Source of the DNA: Micromonospora halotolerans
Lineage (GTDB): Bacteria > Actinomycetota > Actinomycetes > Mycobacteriales > Micromonosporaceae
Direction of reading: 5' to 3'
DNA: 64,000 nt
Assembly: GCF_032108445.1 (NCBI RefSeq)
Contig: NZ_CP134876.1
Coordinates: 3,658,001 to 3,722,000, forward strand
Shown here: positions 8,553 through 16,580 of the stretch, in pieces
How the letters are laid out: every line of letters begins with the position of its first letter
Position numbering within the stretch: the first letter of the stretch is position 1
Position numbers and translations under genes: made by a program
The notes under the pieces: model-generated
What the model saw: only the letters and a program-made list of their open reading frames with translations
What the model was told of the DNA's origin: nothing
Databases searched by the model: none

Positions 8553-8873
8553 TCAGCGCTCGTCGGCGGCGCGTGGCTCCGGCGGCTCGGTCGGGCGCAG
8601 CCACTGCCAGAGCAGCATCAGCAGCCCGAAGGCGAGCATCACCAGGCCCGCCCAGAGGTTGATCCGGACGCCCTGCGCCTTGTCGATCTCGGCGGACGAG
8701 TCGAAGAGGCCCATGAGGCCCACGATCAGCCCGTACGCGACGAACAACCCGCCGATCACCCGGCGGATGTCGAACAGCCGCGCCGCCGCCGACCGGGCCT
8801 CCTCGGCCTCGGTCTCCTCGACCAGCGGGTCGTGGGCCTCACCCCGGGAGTGGCGTTCGGGGTTGTCTGCCAT
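8553..8873 (-). CDS. Small two-helix membrane protein
   Basis: A 106-residue protein with a charged N-terminus, then two hydrophobic helices (about residues 38-57, IGGLFVAYGLIVGLMGLF, and 72-91, LWAGLVMLAFGLLMLLWQWL) and a short acidic tail. GGGAGG is 6 nt before the ATG. It starts 16 nt after the stop of the sodium:solute symporter gene, so it is almost certainly in the same transcript. An accessory or stabilising role for the symporter is possible, by analogy with small membrane proteins paired with other SSS transporters, but nothing in the sequence shows it. Confidence 0.8.
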   Translation of the reverse strand: MADNPERHSRGEAHDPLVEETEAEEARSAAARLFDIRRVIGGLFVAYGLIVGLMGLFDSSAEIDKAQGVRINLWAGLVMLAFGLLMLLWQWLRPTEPPEPRAADER

Positions 8874-8889
8874 GGCGTGCCTCCCTTTC

Positions 8890-10545
8890 TCAGAAGACCG
8901 GGATGTAGAACAGGGCGGCGAGGACCACGGCGATCACGCCGAGCAGCACCGGCGAGCGGTACCAGGCGGCGTCGCCGGCCAGCGAGTCGTCCTTCAGCGT
9001 GGCGTCGCTCAGGCCGTAGACCAGGCCGGTCAGCTCGTCGTTCCGCTTCGGCCGGGTCAGCGGGGTGAGGATCGCCGCCACGACGGCGACGGTCACGAAG
9101 GCGAGGCCGGCGCCCCAGAAGCTCTCCTCCAGGTCGGAGTTGAAGCGGACGACGTGGCCCAGGTGCAGCAGGTAGGTCCCGATCGCCACCACGGTGCCCG
9201 CCAGCAGCGACCAGAAGCCGGCGAGCGGGCTCATCCGCCGCCAGAACATGCCGATGATGAAGGTGCCGAAGAGCGGGGCGTTGAACACGGAGAACAGGGC
9301 CTGGATGTAGTTCATGATGTTGCTGAACCCGGCCGCGATGAACGCCGTGCCGATGCCGACCACCACCGCCACCACCGTGGCGATCCGGCCCACCTTCACG
9401 TAGTACTCGTCCGGGCGGTCCCGCTTGAAGTACGCCTGCCAGATGTCGTACGTGAACACCGTGTTGAACCCGCTGACGTTGGCGGCCATGCCGGCCATGA
9501 ACGAGGCCACCAGCCCGGTGACCGCGATGCCGAGCACCCCGTTGGGCAGCAGGTCGCGCATGAGCAGCGGGATCGCGTTGTTGTAGACCAGGTCGCCCTC
9601 CTCGGCGCCGAGCCCCTTGACGGTGACCAGGGCGATCAGGCCGGGGATCACGGTGACCAGCGGGATGAGCAGCTTCGGGTACGCGCCGATGATCGGGGTC
9701 CGGCGGGCGGCGCTCATGTTCCGGGCGGACAGGGCGCGCTGCACCTCGGCGAAGTTGGTGGTCCAGTAGCCGAACGAGAGCACGAAGCCGAGGCCGAAGA
9801 CGATGCCGAGCCAGTGCGCGCCGAGCGGGTTGTCCGTGCTGCCGGTGTCCTGCCAGGCGTGCAGCCCGGCCTCGCCGAGCTTCGAGTCGCGGACCGCGTC
9901 CATCAGGCCGTTCACGCCGCCGACCTTCACGAGGCCGATCACGGTGATCGGCACCAGGCCGGCGATGATCACGAAGAACTGGAGCACCTCGTTGTAGATC
10001 GCGCCGGACAGGCCGCCGATGGTGATGTAGGCCAGCACGATCAGCGCGCCGATCACGATCGCCACCCAGAGCGGCCAGCCGAGCAGCGCCTGCATGATCA
10101 GCGCGAGCGCGTAGAGGTTGACGCCGGCGATGAGCACCTGGGCGACCGCGAAGCTGATCGCGTTCAACAGGTGCGTCGGCCGGTTGAAGCGCAACCGCAG
10201 GTACTCGGGGACGCTGCGGACCTTCGAGCCGTAGTAGAAGGGCATCATCACGATGCCCAGGAAGACCATCGCCGGCACGGCGCCGATCCAGTAGTAGTGG
10301 ACGGTCATGGCGCCGTACTGGGCGCCGTTGGCCGCCATGCCGATGATCTCCAGGGCGCCCAGGTTCGCCGAGACGAACGCGAGGCCGGTGACCCAGGCGG
10401 GCAGCGACCGTCCGGAGAGGAAGAAGTCCACGCTGGTCCGGATGGCCCGTCGTGCGGCGAAACCGATGCCGAGGACCGTGATGAAGTAGAGCGCCAGGAT
10501 CAGATAGTCCAGGGCGTTCATGTCCAACCGAAGACCGTCACCCAT
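8890..10545 (-). CDS. Sodium:solute symporter (SSS family)
   Basis: An inner-membrane cotransporter that uses the Na+ gradient to import a small solute. The 551-residue protein is hydrophobic throughout, with about 13-14 membrane helices as in vSGLT-type members. Typical segments include the first helix after LDYLILALYFITVLGIGF, the LSGRSLPAWVTGLAFVSANLGALEIIG motif region and the GLSGAIYNEVLQFF helix. The start at 10545 is preferred over the inner ATG at 10521 because GGAGG lies 9 nt upstream. The next gene downstream is a 2-helix membrane protein. The substrate cannot be told; sugars, acetate or amino acids are all used in this family. Confidence 0.9.
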   Translation of the reverse strand: MGDGLRLDMNALDYLILALYFITVLGIGFAARRAIRTSVDFFLSGRSLPAWVTGLAFVSANLGALEIIGMAANGAQYGAMTVHYYWIGAVPAMVFLGIVMMPFYYGSKVRSVPEYLRLRFNRPTHLLNAISFAVAQVLIAGVNLYALALIMQALLGWPLWVAIVIGALIVLAYITIGGLSGAIYNEVLQFFVIIAGLVPITVIGLVKVGGVNGLMDAVRDSKLGEAGLHAWQDTGSTDNPLGAHWLGIVFGLGFVLSFGYWTTNFAEVQRALSARNMSAARRTPIIGAYPKLLIPLVTVIPGLIALVTVKGLGAEEGDLVYNNAIPLLMRDLLPNGVLGIAVTGLVASFMAGMAANVSGFNTVFTYDIWQAYFKRDRPDEYYVKVGRIATVVAVVVGIGTAFIAAGFSNIMNYIQALFSVFNAPLFGTFIIGMFWRRMSPLAGFWSLLAGTVVAIGTYLLHLGHVVRFNSDLEESFWGAGLAFVTVAVVAAILTPLTRPKRNDELTGLVYGLSDATLKDDSLAGDAAWYRSPVLLGVIAVVLAALFYIPVF

Positions 10546-10631
10546 CCCGTGCTCCCTCCGTGGCGAGGCTGCGCCCGCACGTACCCACTTGGGGGAAATT
10601 TCATGCCGGGAGTGCGGTCTGTCGCACATGG

Positions 10632-10665
10632 CGGAGCCCCGGCCGTTTTACCGGCCGGGGCTCCG
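10632..10665 (-). terminator. Hairpin terminator after the 315-residue gene
   Basis: Perfect 14-bp arms at 10632-10645 and 10652-10665 with loop TTTTAC, directly downstream of the minus-strand stop at 10679. It separates that gene from the symporter gene. Confidence 0.8.
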
Positions 10666-10678
10666 CGGAGCGGTGTCG

Positions 10679-11626
10679 TCAGCGGCCCAGGACCCGGTCC
10701 AGGAAGTCCCGGTAGCCGCGCACGGCGACCCTGAGCTGCTCGGTGTCGGTCGAGCCGGACTCCTGCCAGCTGCCCAGCCTGGTCTTCTGCTCGCGCAGCG
10801 CGGCGGAGAGCGCCTCGATGGCCTCCTCGACCAGCGACTGCGCCTCGCCGACCGCCGCCTGCGGGTCGTCCACGAAGCGGAGCTGGACGTCCCGCCAGCG
10901 GTCCCGGAAGTCCTGGGCGGTCTCCTCGGCGAAGAGGGTGGCCGCGTCGGCCGGCACGGCGCCCGGCGTGGGCCGGGCCGCACCGGCCAGGGCGCCGGCC
11001 GCGCCCGCGCCGGCCGCGGCGGTGCTCGTGTCCGGGTCGACCATCGCCGGCTCGGCGCTGCCGTACCCGGCCCCGGCGGCGGCCGGTGCGTCGTCGGACG
11101 CCCCGCCAGGGTGGGCCGCCTCCCAACGGTCCGGGTCGTGCAGCCGGTCGCCCGCCGTCGGGTCGGCCCGCTCGTCGTCGAACGCGTCGGTCCGGCCCGG
11201 CGCGCCGTCGCCCGGCACGGCGGTGTCCTCGCCGCGCGGGTCCCGCTCGTCCTCGGGCCGGCCGCTGGCCATCGCGGAGGCGGCCACCGCGTCGCCCACC
11301 GAGGTCGCCCCGAAGGCGGTCGGCAGCGGCGCGGGGTCGTGGTACACCGGCCGGTCGTCGGCGTCGGCGGCCTCCGCGTCGCTGAGCTCCCCGGCGTCGT
11401 ACGCCCGGGTCTCGTCGGATTCCGCGTCCCGGCGCTCGGCGCGCTCGTCGGCGACCGCCGGGTCGTCGAAGGTGCCCCGGTCGTCCAGAGCGTCCTCGGG
11501 CACGTCGGCCCGGTCGGCCCCGGGCCCGTCGCCGACGGTCCGGTCGCCGGAGGGCGGGACCGGCACCGGAGTGGACCGGACGGCCTCGGGGTGGTCCTGC
11601 GTGACCTGCTGCTCTTCCTGACGCAT
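10679..11626 (-). CDS. Acidic low-complexity protein with C-terminal helical domain
   Basis: A 315-residue protein. Residues 1 to about 225 are Asp/Ala/Pro/Gly-rich and probably disordered. The last 90 residues form a likely helical domain (WRDVQLRFVDDPQAAVGEAQ ... LRVAVRGYRDFLDRVLGR). The same pattern (W-x2-[VL]-Q-x-RFVD-x-P ... LR-x-A-x3-YR) is present in the membrane-anchored product of the gene immediately upstream, so the two are paralogous at this domain. GGAGG lies 9 nt before the ATG, and the spacing to the upstream stop is 13 nt, so this is a two-gene operon. I know no function; a cell-envelope or stress-associated pair is only a guess. Confidence 0.75.
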   Translation of the reverse strand: MRQEEQQVTQDHPEAVRSTPVPVPPSGDRTVGDGPGADRADVPEDALDDRGTFDDPAVADERAERRDAESDETRAYDAGELSDAEAADADDRPVYHDPAPLPTAFGATSVGDAVAASAMASGRPEDERDPRGEDTAVPGDGAPGRTDAFDDERADPTAGDRLHDPDRWEAAHPGGASDDAPAAAGAGYGSAEPAMVDPDTSTAAAGAGAAGALAGAARPTPGAVPADAATLFAEETAQDFRDRWRDVQLRFVDDPQAAVGEAQSLVEEAIEALSAALREQKTRLGSWQESGSTDTEQLRVAVRGYRDFLDRVLGR

Positions 11627-11639
11627 GGCGGCGGCCTCC

Positions 11640-12233
11640 TCAGCGGCTCGTGGCGTCGTGCTCGTGGTCGGGGTGGCGCTGCTCCGGCGGCTGGTGCCCG
11701 ACTGGGTCCTCGCCGAGCAGGTCGGCGAAGAGGGCGCGGTAGTGCACGAGCGCCTGCCGGAGATCCTCGGTGCCGGCCTCGCCGCGCTCGTTGCGCAGCC
11801 GGATGTCGTGGGCGTCGCGGTAGTGGGTGAGGGTTTGGGCGTGCTCGACGGAAAGGTGGGCGATCTGTTCGGAGAAGTCCCCGGTGGGGTACCCGCGCTC
11901 CGCGATCAGCCGGGTGACCAGTTCGTCGGCGTCGCCGACGGTTTCCGCGGGGGAGTCGACGAAACGCACCTGGAGTTCCTCCCAGGCGGCGGCGTACCGG
12001 GCCCGCGACTCCGGGCTGAGCGGGGTCAGCTCCAGCTCGGCGTGGCGGCGTTCCCGTTCCCGCAGCTCCCGCTCGGCGGCGCCGCGGCTGTCCTGCTCGG
12101 CGACGGCCCGGTCGTACTCGGGGCCGAAACGCTGCCTGAGGGCCCGGCGGCGGCTGGCGACCACGGCGACCGCGGCGAGCGCCGCGAGCACCAGAACGAC
12201 GATGACTATGACGACTACCTGGGTGGGCGACAT
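11640..12233 (-). CDS. Membrane-anchored protein with the same helical domain
   Basis: A 197-residue protein with one N-terminal membrane helix (about residues 5-27, VVVIVIVVLVLAALAAVAVV), then a charged helix rich in Arg/Glu (RRRALRQRF ... ERELRERERRHAELEL), then the shared domain beginning WEELQVRFVDSPAETVGDA and ending LRQALVHYRALFADLLGE. An excellent AAGGAGG is 5-6 nt before the ATG at 12233. It is first in an operon with the 315-residue protein. Topology is N-out or single-pass with a cytoplasmic coiled domain. The family is unknown to me; some actinobacterial annotations call such proteins secreted or membrane hypothetical. Confidence 0.8.
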   Translation of the reverse strand: MSPTQVVVIVIVVLVLAALAAVAVVASRRRALRQRFGPEYDRAVAEQDSRGAAERELRERERRHAELELTPLSPESRARYAAAWEELQVRFVDSPAETVGDADELVTRLIAERGYPTGDFSEQIAHLSVEHAQTLTHYRDAHDIRLRNERGEAGTEDLRQALVHYRALFADLLGEDPVGHQPPEQRHPDHEHDATSR

Positions 12234-12669
12234 GGCTCCTCCTTCGCCCGCTGGTATTCCCTCCGGTCCGTGATCGTCAATCCCGATCGGGGGTACTTTC
12301 CTGCGCGATCGTGCCCCCGGCGCCTGCCCACGGCACGGCCGGGCACACGTCCGTTTCGCGCCGCGAAAGGTGGACCGACCCCAGAAGCGGCGTCCGGGTG
12401 ACGAACCGGGCGGCGCGCGGCGCGGCCGGCGAGCGGCCTCCGGTACGCCCCTTGTGGACGAAATCCCGCCGGTCCCTTCCGGCGGTGCCGTGCCGTCCAA
12501 CGGTGTCCACAGCGAACATTCCGGACCGTAGTGAGGGGCGAGACGGCCGGTAGTGCATCCGGCTGGGATTACGTATCCTGCCCAAGGCGCCCGGGCCGGG
12601 GCCCGGCGTCGCGGCCCTCCGGCCGGTGCCGGCGCCACCCCTGCGACACCTTCCCCCGGGCGAGGTTGG
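12234..12669. other. 436-bp divergent intergenic region
   Basis: Between the membrane-protein operon (minus) and the conservon (plus). It holds a perfect inverted repeat TTTCGC-GCC-GCGAAA at 12354-12368 and the palindrome CCCGATCGGG near 12284-12293, either of which could be an operator. I see no convincing -35/-10 pair. Open frames run through it but have no start signals or family features. Confidence 0.5.
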
Positions 12670-15090
12670 ATGAACACCCGAGACTGGCCGATCCGCGCCA
12701 AGCTGACCGCGCTGGTCATCGGTCCGGTGACCGGGCTGCTGGCACTGTGGATCTTCGCCACCACGCTGACCTTCGGGCCGGCCCTCGACCTGCTCGCCGC
12801 ACGCACCCTCCTCTATGACCTGGGCCGGCCCGGTGAGAGCGTGGTCGCCGAGCTGCAACGGGAACGCCGGCTCTCGGTCGTCCAGCTCGCCGGCGACACC
12901 GCCCTGCCCGCTCTGGCCGAGCAGCGCGTCCGCACCGACCGGGCGATCGCCGAGCTGCGCCGCCGGGTCGACGGGGACAAGCTCCGCGACGCCGCCGACG
13001 ACCTGCTCGACGCCCGGCTCGACCAGCTGGTCTCGGCCCTCGACGCGCTGCCCGCCGGGCGGGGCTTCATCGACGGCCGGAAGGTGGACCAGGCCGGCGC
13101 CGTCGGACTCTACAGCGGGATGATCGGCTCCGCCTTCCAGACCTTCGCCGCCATGGCCACGCTGCCCGACGCCCAGCTCAACCGGCAGGCGCTGGCGCTC
13201 ACCGGGCTCGGCCGGTCCCGGGAGCTGCTCGGCCAGGCCGACGCGCTGCTGGCCGGCGCGGTCACCGCGGGCCGGTACGCCGAGGGTGAGCACGAGCAGC
13301 TGGTCCGCACCATCGAGAACCAGCGCTTCCTGGCCGAGAACGCGGTGGCCGACCTGCCGCCCGCCGAACGGACCGGTTACCAGCGACTCACCGAGGGGGA
13401 GGCGTTCGTCCGGCTGCGCGCCCTTCAGGACACCCTGGTCCGCGCCCGCGACCTGCCGGCCGGGTTCGACATCCGGGCCTGGGAGACCAGCCACGCCGCG
13501 GTCTCGCAGGGCCTGCGGGACTTCGAGCTGCGCGGCGCGGACACCCTCACCGAGCGGTCCGTGCCCATGGCCGTCCAGATCCTGGTCCGGCTGGCGGCCG
13601 CCGGGGTGCTCGGCCTGGTCGCCATCGTGGTCTGCGTGCTGGTGGCGCTGCGGGTCGGCCGGTCCCTGGACCGCCGGCTCACCGGGGTCCGCACCGCCGC
13701 GCTGGAGATGGCCGAGCACCGTCTGCCCGACGTGGTGGCCCGGCTGCGCCGCGGCGAGGAGGTCGACGTCGCCCGCGAGGCGCCCGAGCTGGACCACGGC
13801 GGCGACGAGATCGGCCAGGTGGGGCGCGCCTTCAACGAGGTGCGCCGCACGGCCGTGCAGGCCGCCGTCGACGAGGTCACCCTGCGTCGCGGCCTCAACG
13901 AGGTCTTCCTGAACATCGCCCGGCGCAGTCAGGGCCTGGTGCACCGGCAGCTGGCGCTGCTGGACCGGCTGGAGCGGCGGACCGAGGACCCGGACGAGCT
14001 GGCCGGGCTGTTCCAGGTCGACCACCTCGCCACCCGGCTCCGGCGGCACGCCGAGGACCTGGTCATCCTGGCCGGCGCGGCCCCCGGCCGGGGCTGGCGC
14101 AACCCGGTCGCCGCGGTCGACGTGGTGCGCGGCGCGATCTCCGAGGTCGAGTCGTACGACCGGGTCGACGTGGGCGAGGTCCGGCCGGCCGGTGTGCTCG
14201 GCCGTGCCGTCGGCGACCTGATCCACCTGCTCGCCGAGCTGGTCGAGAACGCCACCGTCTTCTCCCCGCCGGGCAGCCGGGTGACCATCACCGGCCGCAC
14301 GGTGCCCGGCGGCTACACCGTCGAGATCACCGACCGGGGGCTCGGCATGTCGCCGACGGCCCTGGCGGACGCCAACCGCAAGCTGTCCCACGCCCCGGAG
14401 TTCGACCCGACCGACAGCGCCCGGCTCGGCCACTTCGTGGTCGCCCGGCTGGCCGCCCGGCACGGCGTCCGGGTCGAGCTCCGCCCCGCCGCGCCCGGCG
14501 GGATCACGGCCGCCGTGTTCGTCCCGTCGGACCTGATCACCGCCGAGCCGGCGATCGGCCCGACCGGCCCGGACGCCGACCGGCCCGGGCGGGACGACCG
14601 GCGGATGGCCAAGGTGACCCGGTTGGCCACGGTCCCCCGGACGCGGGCTTCCCGGCCCGGCCGGGACCGCCCCGAGTCGGCGGTCGTGCCGCTGCCCGCC
14701 GGCCGACCCTCCGCCGTCGAGACGCCGGCGGACGCCGACGGCCTGCCCCGCCGGGTCCGTCGGCGCGGGCCGGCGGCCCGCCCCCGGCCGGTCGTCGCGG
14801 ACAACCCGGCCCACCGCCCGCCCGAGGAGGCCCGGCGCGCCATGTCCGCGCTCCAGGCCGGCACCGCCCGGGGCCGCCGCGACGGCTCCCGCGCCGCCAC
14901 CGACCCCGGCGCCGCCCGCAGCCGGCCCGCCCCGGCGGCGGCGGGCGGTCCGGCCGCCGACCCCACCGCCGCCCCGGGCCGGGCCGGCGCTCCGCCCACC
15001 GACGCGGCCCGTACCCGGGCCACCGAGCCCTCCCCGCCCGAACCGGCGGCGGCTCCGGACCAACGAACCGCGACTGAGAGGGACGCCTAG
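12670..15090 (+). CDS. cvnA: Conservon sensor ATPase/histidine-kinase-like protein CvnA
   Basis: The membrane sensor of a conservon, a four-protein signalling unit typical of mycelial actinobacteria. In 806 residues: first membrane helix at about 12-32, an extracytoplasmic helical domain, second membrane helix at about 300-325, a HAMP-like linker, a helical segment with RRSQGLVHRQL (candidate phospho-His near 424), and a HATPase domain with N-box LIHLLAELVENATVFSPPG (about 517-535) and G-box DRGLGMS. From about residue 640 the tail is Ala/Pro/Arg-rich and disordered. I chose ATG 12670 (MNTRDWPIRAK) because the longer frame adds only low-complexity residues; GAGG is close upstream. The stop TAG overlaps the GTG of cvnB by one base. 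Confidence 0.93.
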   Translation: MNTRDWPIRAKLTALVIGPVTGLLALWIFATTLTFGPALDLLAARTLLYDLGRPGESVVAELQRERRLSVVQLAGDTALPALAEQRVRTDRAIAELRRRVDGDKLRDAADDLLDARLDQLVSALDALPAGRGFIDGRKVDQAGAVGLYSGMIGSAFQTFAAMATLPDAQLNRQALALTGLGRSRELLGQADALLAGAVTAGRYAEGEHEQLVRTIENQRFLAENAVADLPPAERTGYQRLTEGEAFVRLRALQDTLVRARDLPAGFDIRAWETSHAAVSQGLRDFELRGADTLTERSVPMAVQILVRLAAAGVLGLVAIVVCVLVALRVGRSLDRRLTGVRTAALEMAEHRLPDVVARLRRGEEVDVAREAPELDHGGDEIGQVGRAFNEVRRTAVQAAVDEVTLRRGLNEVFLNIARRSQGLVHRQLALLDRLERRTEDPDELAGLFQVDHLATRLRRHAEDLVILAGAAPGRGWRNPVAAVDVVRGAISEVESYDRVDVGEVRPAGVLGRAVGDLIHLLAELVENATVFSPPGSRVTITGRTVPGGYTVEITDRGLGMSPTALADANRKLSHAPEFDPTDSARLGHFVVARLAARHGVRVELRPAAPGGITAAVFVPSDLITAEPAIGPTGPDADRPGRDDRRMAKVTRLATVPRTRASRPGRDRPESAVVPLPAGRPSAVETPADADGLPRRVRRRGPAARPRPVVADNPAHRPPEEARRAMSALQAGTARGRRDGSRAATDPGAARSRPAPAAAGGPAADPTAAPGRAGAPPTDAARTRATEPSPPEPAAAPDQRTATERDA

Positions 15091-15506
15091 TGGTGCACAC
15101 GACGCGGCAGAACGCCGATCTCGACTGGTTGCTCGACGACCTGGTGGAGCGGGTGCCGGGCGCCCGCCAGGCGGTGGTGCTGTCGGCGGACGGCCTCATG
15201 CTCGGCGCGTCCGCCGAGCTGGACCGCACCGACGCGGAACACCTCTGCGCCCTGGCCTCCGGTTTCTCCAGCCTCGCCAAGGGGGCCACCCGGCACGTGG
15301 GTGGCGGCGCGGTCCGGCAGACCGTGGTGGAGATGGAGTCGGCCTACCTGTTCGTCACGGCCGCCGGGCAGGGCGCCTGCCTGGCCGTGGTGAGCGACGC
15401 CGACGCCGACATCGGCCTGGTGGCGTACGAGATGGCCATGCTGGTCATCCGGGTCGGCGAGAACCTCAGCGCACCGGCCCGCACGGCGGCGACCGATGCG
15501 GGCTGA
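15090..15506 (+). CDS. cvnB: Conservon roadblock/LC7 protein CvnB
   Basis: A 138-residue roadblock/LC7-fold protein, the family that regulates small GTPases (MglB-like). The characteristic VVLSADGLMLGAS and GGAVRQTVVEMESAYLFVTAAGQGACLAVVSD segments are present. It starts at GTG 15090, sharing one base with the cvnA stop, or at the next codon, GTG 15093. It overlaps cvnC by 11 nt. In the conservon model the B protein links the CvnA sensor with the CvnD GTPase at the membrane. Confidence 0.95.
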   Translation: MVHTTRQNADLDWLLDDLVERVPGARQAVVLSADGLMLGASAELDRTDAEHLCALASGFSSLAKGATRHVGGGAVRQTVVEMESAYLFVTAAGQGACLAVVSDADADIGLVAYEMAMLVIRVGENLSAPARTAATDAG

Positions 15507-15882
15507 GTCGCCGGGCCCGCAGCACGAGTGGCTGGACGCCGCCGCCGGCCCCGTGGTCCGCCCGTACACCGTGACCGGTGGCCGGGTGCGCCCGCCGGTC
15601 GACGGCTTCGACCTGGTGGCGTTCGTGCTGACCACGCCGGGGGCCGACCCGGCCGGCGTGCCCGGTCTCCAGCCGGAGCACCGGCGCCTCGCCGAACTGG
15701 CCCGCCGACCGGTGGCCGTGGCCGACCTCGCCGCCGACCTGGATCTCGCCGTCGGCGTGGTCCGGGTGCTGCTCGGCGACCTCCTCGCCCGGGGGCTGGT
15801 CACCGTGCGCCGGCCGGCCGCCGCCCACCTGCCCGACGACAACATCCTCAAGGCGGTGGTCAGTGGACTCCGTGCGCTTTGA
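15496..15882 (+). CDS. cvnC: Conservon DUF742 protein CvnC
   Basis: A 128-residue DUF742 protein. It shows the usual GPVVRPYTVTGGRVRP start, a central winged-helix-like part (LARRPVAVADLAADLDLAVGVVRVLLGDLLARGLVTV) and the terminal DDNILKAVVSGLRAL. It overlaps cvnB by 11 nt and cvnD by 20 nt, which argues for coupled translation and fixed stoichiometry. The helix-turn-helix-like core is a family observation; DNA binding has not been shown by anything here. Confidence 0.95.
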   Translation: MRAESPGPQHEWLDAAAGPVVRPYTVTGGRVRPPVDGFDLVAFVLTTPGADPAGVPGLQPEHRRLAELARRPVAVADLAADLDLAVGVVRVLLGDLLARGLVTVRRPAAAHLPDDNILKAVVSGLRAL

Positions 15883-16465
15883 CCGGGAGCCGGCCGCGCC
15901 GCGGGTGCCGCTGGCTCTGAAGATCCTCATCGCCGGTGGCTTCGGCGCGGGCAAGACGACGCTGGTGAGCGCGTTGAGCGAGGTCCGGCCGTTGCAGACC
16001 GAGGAGGTGCTGACCGGCGCCGGCATCGGCACCGACGACGTCTCCGGGGTGGAGCAGAAGTCGACCACCACCGTGGCGATGGACTTCGGCCGCATCACCA
16101 TCAACGACGACCTGCAGGTCTACCTCTTCGGCACCCCGGGGCAGGACCGGTTCTGGTTCCTCTGGGACGAGCTGGCGTTCGGAGCGCTCGGCGCCGTGGT
16201 GCTGGCCGACACCCGGCGGCTGGCCGACTGCTTCCCCTCGATCGACTACTTCGAGCAGCGGGGCATCCCGTTCGTGGTGGGTGTGAACTGCTTCGACGGG
16301 TCCCGCCGGTTCAGCCTGGAGGCGGTCCGCGACGCCCTGGACCTGGACCCGGACGTGCCGCTGGTGCTCTGCGACGCCCGGGACCGGCAGTCCGGCAAGC
16401 TGGTGCTGATCTCGCTGGTCGAGCACGTCGCGCGGCAGCGCGGCGAGCCGGTGCCGGTGGGCTGA
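15863..16465 (+). CDS. cvnD: Conservon small GTPase CvnD
   Basis: A 200-residue ATP/GTP-binding protein of the MglA/conservon D class. The P-loop is GGFGAGKTT (about residues 31-39). Switch II is FGTPGQDRFWFLWDEL. The usual NKxD guanine motif is replaced by NCFDGS and SAK is not evident (CDARDRQS is in its place), as is common in this class. It starts at GTG 15863 inside cvnC. It ends the operon; a weak hairpin follows at 16478-16500. Confidence 0.94.
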   Translation: MDSVRFDREPAAPRVPLALKILIAGGFGAGKTTLVSALSEVRPLQTEEVLTGAGIGTDDVSGVEQKSTTTVAMDFGRITINDDLQVYLFGTPGQDRFWFLWDELAFGALGAVVLADTRRLADCFPSIDYFEQRGIPFVVGVNCFDGSRRFSLEAVRDALDLDPDVPLVLCDARDRQSGKLVLISLVEHVARQRGEPVPVG

Positions 16466-16477
16466 CCCGCCGCGCCC

Positions 16478-16500
16478 GCCGGCTCGGCCGGAAAGCCGGC
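16478..16500 (+). terminator. Weak hairpin after cvnD
   Basis: GCCGGCT (16478-16484) pairs with AGCCGGC (16494-16500) over a 9-nt loop shortly after the cvnD stop, with no T-tract. A modest terminator or processing stem. Confidence 0.4.
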
Positions 16501-16580
16501 GCCGGGAATGACGCCTAACCTGCCGGCTCACCGGGAAGGCTCTGGTTGGATCAACGATGGGACGGCGGAAGGTGGGAGCG

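Noticed and set aside
12277..15063. 928-codon minus-strand frame opposite cvnA
   Set aside because: Antisense shadow of a certain conservon gene; no recognisable domain.
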